DNA from: Anaerolineae bacterium
Lineage (GTDB): Bacteria; Chloroflexota; Anaerolineae; Promineifilales; Promineifilaceae
Reading direction: 5' to 3'
Assembly: GCA_030425205.1 (NCBI GenBank)
Contig: JAUIAP010000005.1
Location: 1 to 64,000, forward strand
DNA: 64,000 nt
Under the pieces are notes generated by a model, which worked only from the letters and a program-made list of their open reading frames with translations, was not told the origin of the DNA and did no database searches. Both the position numbers and the translations under genes were made by a program. This document shows, in pieces, positions 44,704 through 51,465 of this stretch. Each line of letters opens with the position of its first letter. The stretch's first letter is position 1.

Positions 44704-45387
44704 ATGCATATTCAAACACGTACCGTCCTTGATCGAGAAATTTCTAAAATGCAAGCCGACATTGTGCGCATCAGCAGTATGGTTGAAAGCTCAATCGAAC
44801 AAGCTCTTGCGGCCCTTGAAGATCGTAACGTCGAAAAGGCGCAAATCGTCATTGCAGGCGATCAACAAATCAACCTTTTGCGTTACGAAGTTGAGGAGGA
44901 TGCCCTTCTTACGCTGGCGACACAAAATCCACGCGCTGGCGACTTACGACTCGTGATCGCGGCCATTCATATCGCCGTTGAGCTGGAGCGCATGGGTGAT
45001 CACGCCGTCGGCATTGCCAAATTGGTTGAGCGGATGCGCGAACAGCCCGATATCGACTCACTTCATCAACTACCCAAAATGGCGAACCGCGCCAACAAGA
45101 TGGTGCGACTCGCCATCGACGCATTTATCTCTCAGGATTTAGAGGCCGCCCGCGAACTGATGGAGCGTGATCAGAAGGTCAATCGTGGCTATGAAAAACT
45201 CTTCACAAACACGCTTGCCGACATGAACACGATGGACGATTACAGCGAAGTCGCGACCTATCTGCTTTGGATGGGACACAACATCGAGCGCATTGGGGAT
45301 CGCGCCGTCAACATTGCTGAACGGGTTGTTTTCATGATAACGGGTAATCTTACCGAAAGTCTCACGACTGATTTTGACACTGTTTAG
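44704..45387 (+). CDS. phoU: Phosphate-signalling protein PhoU
   Basis: A 227-residue protein of two PhoU repeats, each a three-helix bundle with a conserved ExxxD-type metal patch. ELERMGDHAVGIAKL marks the first repeat and HNIERIGDRAVNIAERV the second. PhoU links the Pst transporter to the phosphate histidine kinase. No pst or phoRB genes are adjacent. ATG 44704 removes an N-terminal extension. The GT87-like gene follows 15 nt later. Confidence 0.93.
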   Translation: MHIQTRTVLDREISKMQADIVRISSMVESSIEQALAALEDRNVEKAQIVIAGDQQINLLRYEVEEDALLTLATQNPRAGDLRLVIAAIHIAVELERMGDHAVGIAKLVERMREQPDIDSLHQLPKMANRANKMVRLAIDAFISQDLEAARELMERDQKVNRGYEKLFTNTLADMNTMDDYSEVATYLLWMGHNIERIGDRAVNIAERVVFMITGNLTESLTTDFDTV

Positions 45388-45402
45388 GAACTTGATTCCC
45401 GC

Positions 45403-46590
45403 GTGAAAAAAGTTGCGCCGCTGATTGCCGTCTTGCTCGGCGTTTTTTCCCTCATCAGTGGCGCACGTCGCGCACTCTCCCCCGCTGGCAATATCGACTT
45501 TCATGCGTATTGGTACGCTGGCGAACATCTGCGTCAACGGCGCAACCCCTATCTTGCCTATCAAAACGCCATCTACGTCGAACCACCACTGACCAACATC
45601 GACAGTAGCGACTTGCGTTGGACGGTCAGCTATGCTGATAAATCATTCACGCCTGCCAATACCGCGCCGCTGCTGCTCCTCATCGCTCCGCTCTCCTACT
45701 TCACATGGCAAAATGCCCAAATAATTTGGCTCGTAATTAACTTGCAATGCATTCTGCTAATTCCATTGCTGGCGATTCGTCTTTATCATATAAATAATCA
45801 TTCTGTTCTGTCTGGACGATCGAATTTTCCCATTGGTCTAACGATCACAGTGCTTTTCTTATCGCTCGCTGCAACGCGCCTCACATTGGCAGTTGGTCAG
45901 ACCTCGCTTGTGGTCATCACATTGTTGCTGGGGGCAGTATTGATGGCGAGCATCGCAGAACGGGACGACTCGGATGACCGTCGCGCCCCCATGATTGGGG
46001 CGGCCATCATGCTTGGGATTGCCCTCTCGAAATACTCGCTGGCACTGCCAATTCTGCTCTATTTCGTCATTCGTCGTCAGTGGAAAATTGTGCTGGGCAG
46101 TTTGTTGGTGCAGCTGATTGGACTGCTATTGCAGTGTGGCATAACGCGATCTTCGCCTGTGGACACATTTTTCGCATACGGGGCAATTATGCGTACTCAT
46201 GTTGGGCATAGCGGTATTCATCTTGCATCCCTACTTCCAAGCAGCCTATTCTGGCGTCTGTTTGCAGTTGCCGTCGTTACATTGCCCGTCATCTACGTCG
46301 GCATTCGGCGCAAGCAGACAGTGCTCTCACTGCTGGCATTGCTCTCAGTCTGGACACTGCTCGTTGCCTATCATCGCGCCTACGATGTTGTCCTAATCAT
46401 TTTCGCAATCCCGTTTTTGTGTCAACAAGCTTCAACTTTTTTAGAAAGATATCCACTCGGTTTCATGCTTCCCGTTGCCATTTTCTTGCCATTAATCATT
46501 GGTCAGTCCACGCTTGTAACCCTGTCCCTGCTCATTCTGCTTGGCTGGCTATTGTATGCGCCAGTGCCATTGCCTGATCGCGTGTTGTGA
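45403..46590 (+). CDS. GT87 / DUF2029-like membrane glycosyltransferase
   Basis: A 395-residue polytopic protein with about nine to ten hydrophobic helices. The N-terminal IDFHAYWYAGEHLRQRRNPY carries an Asp-Tyr motif typical of GT87 (DUF2029) enzymes, which use a polyprenol-phosphate sugar. It begins with GTG 15 nt after phoU. Its final 59 bp overlap the converging cca gene. Confidence 0.7.
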   Translation: MKKVAPLIAVLLGVFSLISGARRALSPAGNIDFHAYWYAGEHLRQRRNPYLAYQNAIYVEPPLTNIDSSDLRWTVSYADKSFTPANTAPLLLLIAPLSYFTWQNAQIIWLVINLQCILLIPLLAIRLYHINNHSVLSGRSNFPIGLTITVLFLSLAATRLTLAVGQTSLVVITLLLGAVLMASIAERDDSDDRRAPMIGAAIMLGIALSKYSLALPILLYFVIRRQWKIVLGSLLVQLIGLLLQCGITRSSPVDTFFAYGAIMRTHVGHSGIHLASLLPSSLFWRLFAVAVVTLPVIYVGIRRKQTVLSLLALLSVWTLLVAYHRAYDVVLIIFAIPFLCQQASTFLERYPLGFMLPVAIFLPLIIGQSTLVTLSLLILLGWLLYAPVPLPDRVL

Positions 46591-47998
46591 TTTCGCCAGC
46601 CGCTTGCGCTTCTGTGATGGTGGAGAGAATTCGGCCGAAAATTCGTCCCGGCTGCAAACCCATCTCGATCAAATCCCCCCCATTGATCAATGCCACTGGC
46701 TTTACAACGTCCTGACGCTCAAAAAAGTAATCCAACAGTTTGGCAACAACGGTCATCAAACGTTGCCATGCGTCACCCTCTCCGACATCGCCATAGGTTC
46801 CCAGATGGTCGGCCAATGAGAGCAGCGCAATCTCAACCCCAGCATCCCCCGCCTTGTTGAAATAACGGTAGATTGCGCGTGGGGACACTTCATCAACCTG
46901 CGCCAAATGCAAGGGCCGCATGTGACCCTTGACAATTGTCCGCACGCGATCTGTTGCCGCCTTGCTGAATTTCAACTGCTTCATGCGCGTCTCAACCATC
47001 ATCGCGCTGACATGCTCATGCTCAAAAAAACGAATGCGCCCATCTTCTTCAAACGTCTGCGTCTGCGCCTTGCCAACATCATGGAATAATGCGGCCAACT
47101 GTAACAGCTCCCATCCCGAATATCCTCCGTCATATTTTTGTGCTAAATGCTGGACTATTTTCTCAACAGGCAATGTTTGCTCAACACTCATCTTCCATTG
47201 CGCAGTGCGCAATTGCGTGAGCCAACGCAACACGCTCACCGTATGCCAAAACACACCCTTAGTATGAGGTGCCGATTGTTCCACACCGAATAGCGCGCTG
47301 ACCTCTGGGGAAATGTCAGACAGCAGGCCGTAGCGTTGCAACTCGGCAATGCTGCCATTTTGTTTGAGAAGCTTTAAAAATTCATCGCGCACTCTTTCGG
47401 CCGAAATCCGCCACATCTCCCCCTTCAACTGCTTGACCGCCGCCTGCGTCTGCGCCTCAATTTCAAATCCAAACCCCAACGCCATCCGCAGCGCACGCAA
47501 CGCCCGCGCCGGATCTTGGTCAATCGCAGCGGGATGCGTCATTCGCACAATCTTGTTTTCAATATCACGCAATCCGCCCGTCGGATCGATGTAGGGTAGG
47601 TTGTCAGTCTGCCCAATCAGGCGCATGGCCTGCTCAACGTCGAGCGCAATTGCATTCATCGTAAAGTCACGTCCACGCAAATCTTCGTCCAGCGTTTGCC
47701 CAAACGCACCATCGGCCGCACGAAAGCGCGCAAAATCAAGCGTCGTGACCCCATCCTCCAGCATCACGCGCCCAATATCTCGCTCTTTATCCAACACAAA
47801 TGCGGGCAATCCCAGCGCATCACCAACGCGAAATGCGAGCTTGATCGCCCCTTGCTGCACGGCAAAGTCAAAGTCGTGAATCGGCTTGTGCAAAATCAGA
47901 TCCCGCACCGATCCACCCACCAAATAGACGGTCTGCCCCGCCATCGCCGCCAGCAGCACCTCACTATCCAATCCCGAATCCAAAAATAAATCTTTCAT
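46532..47998 (-). CDS. cca: CCA-adding tRNA nucleotidyltransferase with HD domain
   Basis: A 488-residue class II nucleotidyltransferase. The catalytic LVGGSVRD at 27-33 is followed by the DFDF acidic pair at 42-45 and the RRALRMAL-type template region. A C-terminal HD domain carries FHDVGKAQT near 310 and might hydrolyse cyclic phosphates. It would mature the tRNA-Glu in this window, which lacks an encoded CCA. The next gene upstream on the strand is an RNA ligase, an unusual and suggestive partner. Confidence 0.9.
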   Translation of the reverse strand: MKDLFLDSGLDSEVLLAAMAGQTVYLVGGSVRDLILHKPIHDFDFAVQQGAIKLAFRVGDALGLPAFVLDKERDIGRVMLEDGVTTLDFARFRAADGAFGQTLDEDLRGRDFTMNAIALDVEQAMRLIGQTDNLPYIDPTGGLRDIENKIVRMTHPAAIDQDPARALRALRMALGFGFEIEAQTQAAVKQLKGEMWRISAERVRDEFLKLLKQNGSIAELQRYGLLSDISPEVSALFGVEQSAPHTKGVFWHTVSVLRWLTQLRTAQWKMSVEQTLPVEKIVQHLAQKYDGGYSGWELLQLAALFHDVGKAQTQTFEEDGRIRFFEHEHVSAMMVETRMKQLKFSKAATDRVRTIVKGHMRPLHLAQVDEVSPRAIYRYFNKAGDAGVEIALLSLADHLGTYGDVGEGDAWQRLMTVVAKLLDYFFERQDVVKPVALINGGDLIEMGLQPGRIFGRILSTITEAQAAGEITTRDQAMALAHTIASQAE

Positions 47999-48084
47999 CC
48001 TAAAAAATCTGCCAACGAGGGAAATAAAATAACACGATGGAACTTTTTTTCTTCCCTACGAGATGTTACTGTCCTTCGTGGCTC

Positions 48085-49149
48085 CTATCTCAACTCATTC
48101 AATCGTTCCACAAACGCCAATTTATAAATCAGCGGCTCGATCTCTTTCTTGTCTAACCGTGCAAACAGATAGGTTGTAAGACGTGGATGATGCTCCTGTA
48201 CCCAATGTGCAAATGCTTTGCGCGGATATTTTGGCGCAACCGCAAATGCCGCATCGACCTCCGCTTTTGTTTGCCTGACCGTCGCTTCGATTTCTGCAAC
48301 CCATTGATTAAATTCACCAAGAAACTCGGTGGGAATCACTTGGCGCGTGATGCCGACCTGTCCCGTCTGCACAATCCCCAGCGTATTCTTGAACGACAAG
48401 TTGCTGATAAAGCGATGAACCTCAACATAATCATCCCCCTTGAACTTATAACGATCCCCGTTTGAGAATTCGGCAACAAAACCCTCTTCATTCGCACTCA
48501 ACCCACCCAGCATCGCCAAAATGTCGGTCACATTATTGAAGTGCTGCGTGTTGGGCAAGTCAAAGCCATGTGTCGATGCGAGATCATATAGGTCTGGATA
48601 AAATGGCATGTAATTGCCCGTGAACCGATTGCGTGCCGCCAGCAACACCAACGCTTCGCGCCCCGCATAGTCAACGACGATGCGATTATCTGGATAAATA
48701 ATCTCGAATAGCAGCGTCCATTCGTCCCCGATGTCGCTTAAATCGTAATGCTCGTTGAGGTGCGCCGTTGCCCAAACTGCTTGCTCGCCCGTAAAACTGC
48801 CCTTTGTCGCTATCTTGAACGCGCCATTTTCCCGATACAAAATTCCCAACGAACCGTCCATCTTCTCATAGACATTGGCAATGTGCGCCGTGTAGGGAGC
48901 CTTGCGCCCACTTTCTCCCCAGTTGAAAAACTTATCAAATGGGCGCGCCACAATCTCACCCGACTTGGCGTTCATGATCAGACCACGACTAATGCGTTCA
49001 AAAAAGTTCCAGCGACCATTGAATTGCGCCTCATGCGTATAAGTAAAGAGGCGCAAATCCCTTTGCGTCGTCACACGCACATCGCCAATCTGTTCCCAAT
49101 CATCAAATCCAGCGACGACAAGCTGTTGCAGTTGTTCGATAGTATCCAT
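48085..49149 (-). CDS. T4 Rnl1-like RNA ligase
   Basis: A 354-residue ATP-dependent RNA ligase. The nucleotidyl-lysine is K96 in EKMDGSLG. Downstream motifs are FEIIYPDNRIVVDY (motif III/IIIa), EGFVAEF (IV) and YKFKGDDYVEVHR (V), in the order of T4 Rnl1. Rnl1 reseals tRNA anticodon loops cut by host nucleases. ATG 49149 has TACACT six nt upstream, so the mRNA is probably leaderless. The gene is 86 nt upstream of cca. No kinase-phosphatase (Pnkp) or Hen1 partner is seen. It is unusual for this to be chromosomal with no phage genes around. Confidence 0.87.
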   Translation of the reverse strand: MDTIEQLQQLVVAGFDDWEQIGDVRVTTQRDLRLFTYTHEAQFNGRWNFFERISRGLIMNAKSGEIVARPFDKFFNWGESGRKAPYTAHIANVYEKMDGSLGILYRENGAFKIATKGSFTGEQAVWATAHLNEHYDLSDIGDEWTLLFEIIYPDNRIVVDYAGREALVLLAARNRFTGNYMPFYPDLYDLASTHGFDLPNTQHFNNVTDILAMLGGLSANEEGFVAEFSNGDRYKFKGDDYVEVHRFISNLSFKNTLGIVQTGQVGITRQVIPTEFLGEFNQWVAEIEATVRQTKAEVDAAFAVAPKYPRKAFAHWVQEHHPRLTTYLFARLDKKEIEPLIYKLAFVERLNELR

Positions 49150-49155
49150 TTTGGC

Positions 49156-49161
49156 AGTGTA
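49156..49161 (-). promoter_or_regulatory. -10 box of the RNA ligase gene
   Basis: TACACT lies 6 nt before the ATG on the minus strand. A TCGGCCGA is 10 bp further upstream (49171). Confidence 0.45.
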
Positions 49162-49297
49162 GATGGTTTTCGGCCGAAAAGCCACTGAAGAAAAATGCAA
49201 AGCGTCGTGCGTAATCTTTACGTTTTACGTTTTATGTTTTACGTGCTGTGATGCGTGGGAATTTGCCCCCTATCTGAAAATATGCTACCTTTCATTT

Positions 49298-49323
49298 AGC
49301 GGCTTTTTCGGAGCCGCTTTATC
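49298..49323 (+). promoter_or_regulatory. Hairpin in the rpsU leader
   Basis: AGCGGCT (49298-49304) and AGCCGCT (49312-49318) form a perfect 7-bp stem followed by a short T stretch. It lies about 65 nt before the rpsU start and could be an attenuator or a terminator for upstream transcripts. The flanking 49210-49245 stretch repeats TTTTACG. Confidence 0.45.
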
Positions 49324-49369
49324 ATGTCTTAAATCCAAAGATTTGAGCTTGGCTATCTCACACAAAAGG

Positions 49370-49380
49370 AGGTGAGACCA
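49370..49380 (+). promoter_or_regulatory. Near-perfect Shine-Dalgarno for a TTG start
   Basis: AAAGGAGGTGA lies just upstream of the TTG start codon of rpsU. It is the longest anti-Shine-Dalgarno match in the window and compensates for the weak start codon. Confidence 0.75.
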
Positions 49381-49382
49381 AA

Positions 49383-49595
49383 TTGCCAAAGGTTGTAGCA
49401 GGTAACAACGAGACGGGCGATCAATTATTGCGCCGTTTTCGTAAAGTCATCACACGCAGTGGCGTACTCGGCGAAGTTCGTCGCCGTCGCTGGCACATCG
49501 GCAAAAGCGAGGAACGCCGTATCGAGAAGAAGAAGGCGATCCGTCGTATGCGCCGCCGTGAACGCACCAAGCATGAAATGCCCGAGATGCGTTAA
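49383..49595 (+). CDS. rpsU: Ribosomal protein bS21
   Basis: A 70-residue small-subunit protein. The core ETGDQLLRRFRKVITRSGVLGEVRRRRWH followed by a very basic tail (EKKKAIRRMRRRER) fits bS21. bS21 contacts the anti-Shine-Dalgarno region of 16S rRNA, and in some bacteria its gene is unusually regulated. Here it uses TTG with a full AAAGGAGGTGA site, which may be part of feedback control. A terminator follows. Confidence 0.85.
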   Translation: MPKVVAGNNETGDQLLRRFRKVITRSGVLGEVRRRRWHIGKSEERRIEKKKAIRRMRRRERTKHEMPEMR

Positions 49596-49633
49596 GCATG
49601 GCTTGTTCTGAGCCAGTATTAGACTGGCAATGA

Positions 49634-49682
49634 CAAAAACAAAAGACCCCTGACCTAATTTGGTTGGGGGTTTTTGTTTTGT
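49634..49682 (+). terminator. Intrinsic terminator of rpsU
   Basis: The ACAAAAACAAAAGACCCC segment pairs with GGGGGTTTTTGTTTTGT across an inner ACC/GGT stem, ending in T-rich sequence. It lies about 40 nt past the rpsU stop. Confidence 0.8.
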
Positions 49683-49749
49683 CAAAAACGTAAGGACAAT
49701 ATGGTATAGTAAATGAAAAATTAGCTGCACATTTTACTATAGCAATAAG

Positions 49750-51435
49750 ATGATATCGTCACAATCTAATTACGAACTCGCTCTGCGTGATTTTCAGGAG
49801 GCTCGCAAACAGGCGGCAATGCGCCGTATTCTCTCGCGTTTACGGGGTGAAGATGATGATCTGCTCGCATTTGAAGACGTGCGCCAGCAGTTGCGGCCGA
49901 CGGGTCGCACCATCCAGCATGGTATCCAAGAGATTCCCCTTGACAAAATTGTTGGTAGCGTTGATCGCTATGAAGATTTCACCCGCACATTTTTACCCAA
50001 AGTAGATGCGGCGAAAGAGCGTTGGGTCGGTGTTCGGGCGGCGGTTAGCAGCATGAAGGGAATGCCCCCGATTGATGTCTACCAGATTGGGGATGCCTAC
50101 TTTGTGCAGGATGGCAACCATCGCGTTTCGATTGCGCGACATCTCAATACCAAGACGATTTCTGCGCGAGTGATCGAGATTGAGACGCGGGTTCCGCTGA
50201 CGGCTGCGGATGACCCCAATGAACTGATCTGCAAGGCAAGATACGCCGATTTTTTAGCGGAAACCAACCTCGATCAATTGCGGCCTGATGCCGATCTCAT
50301 GATGTCTTTTTGCGGTCAATATGGTCTGTTGTTGGGACAAATTGGCACACCACTCTCAGATCATGCCGTGACCGATTGGTATGACAACACCTATCTGCCC
50401 GTGATCGAAATTATCCGCGAGGTCGGGGCGTTGCGCCGCTACTCCAAACGCACAGAGACAGACCTGTATGTGCTGCTATCTGAACGTCAGGCTGAATTAG
50501 AAGAAGAACTGGGTTGGCGTCTAGATTTAGAGTCGGGTGTTTCTGAACTGCTGGCTGAACCGACCGAGCCACAGACATTAATCGGCCGATTTACCAAACC
50601 ATTTGCCCCACCCGCCATGCCTAAACCGGGACTTTGGCGACAACAGCAGTTGGCACGCCAGCGTTATCATCACCTGTTTGAAAATATCCTTGTTCCAATT
50701 AACGGCGATCCAGAAGGGTGGGAGATGGTCGATTTTGTCTTGGACTTTGCCCAACTTGACAGCGATCATCTACTGGGATTGCATGTTGTTCCCGACGCAT
50801 CACAGATGAAAAGCGAGCGTGTCGAGGCATTGCGAGCCGAATTTTATGCCAAATGTGCTGCCGCTGATGTGCGTGGCGATTTCGCCGTTGAAGCCAATCC
50901 TAATGTCGCACAAGCCATCGTTAAACGGGCGATGTGGGTCGATTTTTTGGTGTTAAATGGCACACGTCCTGTTGGACAGGCGATTCCGCGCATTGGCAGT
51001 GACCTGCGCCAAATTATTGAGCAGTGCCCGCGTCCAATCTTTATTCGTCCCGATCACAGTGAATCAGATCAGCGGCGTGCGTTGTTGGCTTATGATGGCA
51101 GCGCGAAATCGGCCGAAGCACTTTTCATCGCCACCTACATGACGGGTCGGCACAAGCTCGACCTCACCGTTGTCACCGTCCAGACGCAACACACCGGCGC
51201 GGCCGTGCTCGATCAAGCCCGCGACTACCTCGTCGATCACGGCGTCACCAACGCCAACTACATCCTGCGTAAAGGCGATATTGCTGACAACGTGCTCGAC
51301 GTTGCCAAGGAGACGGACAGAAATGTATTGTTCTTGGGCGGATTTAGTTTTCGGTCAGTCTGGAATTTGACGTTGGGAAGTTCGGCCGAAAAAGTCCTGC
51401 GCGAATTCCCCCACCCTGTCTGGATTTGCCGCTAG
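49750..51435 (+). CDS. ParB-N-like domain fused to two universal-stress (Usp) domains
   Basis: A 561-residue protein with an unusual domain order. Residues 60-165 form a ParB N-terminal/sulfiredoxin-like domain with the conserved DGNHRVSIAR at 121-130, the nucleotide-binding motif of that superfamily. A helical linker follows. Two Usp-type Rossmann domains occupy about 312-430 (starting ENILVPINGD) and 435-561 (ALLAYDGSAKSAEAL and LGSSAEKVL with the G-S ATP-site features). The architecture suggests a nucleotide-binding stress protein; whether it binds DNA is unknown. TACTAT ends 9 nt before the ATG, a leaderless layout. A UvrD-type helicase follows 31 bp downstream. Confidence 0.75.
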   Translation: MISSQSNYELALRDFQEARKQAAMRRILSRLRGEDDDLLAFEDVRQQLRPTGRTIQHGIQEIPLDKIVGSVDRYEDFTRTFLPKVDAAKERWVGVRAAVSSMKGMPPIDVYQIGDAYFVQDGNHRVSIARHLNTKTISARVIEIETRVPLTAADDPNELICKARYADFLAETNLDQLRPDADLMMSFCGQYGLLLGQIGTPLSDHAVTDWYDNTYLPVIEIIREVGALRRYSKRTETDLYVLLSERQAELEEELGWRLDLESGVSELLAEPTEPQTLIGRFTKPFAPPAMPKPGLWRQQQLARQRYHHLFENILVPINGDPEGWEMVDFVLDFAQLDSDHLLGLHVVPDASQMKSERVEALRAEFYAKCAAADVRGDFAVEANPNVAQAIVKRAMWVDFLVLNGTRPVGQAIPRIGSDLRQIIEQCPRPIFIRPDHSESDQRRALLAYDGSAKSAEALFIATYMTGRHKLDLTVVTVQTQHTGAAVLDQARDYLVDHGVTNANYILRKGDIADNVLDVAKETDRNVLFLGGFSFRSVWNLTLGSSAEKVLREFPHPVWICR

Positions 51436-51453
51436 AAAAAGGTTGCGCTCTGC

Positions 51454-51459
51454 TATAAT
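51454..51459 (+). promoter_or_regulatory. -10 box of the helicase gene
   Basis: Consensus TATAAT ends exactly 6 nt before a GTG that is followed at once by ATG. No -35 element is visible. This is one of the clearest leaderless starts in the window. Confidence 0.6.
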
Positions 51460-51465
51460 GGCGAC

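Noticed and set aside
49209-49246. TTTTACG repeats as a possible tandem-repeat regulator before rpsU
   Set aside because: Only about four imperfect units are present in an AT-rich spacer; too weak to support.
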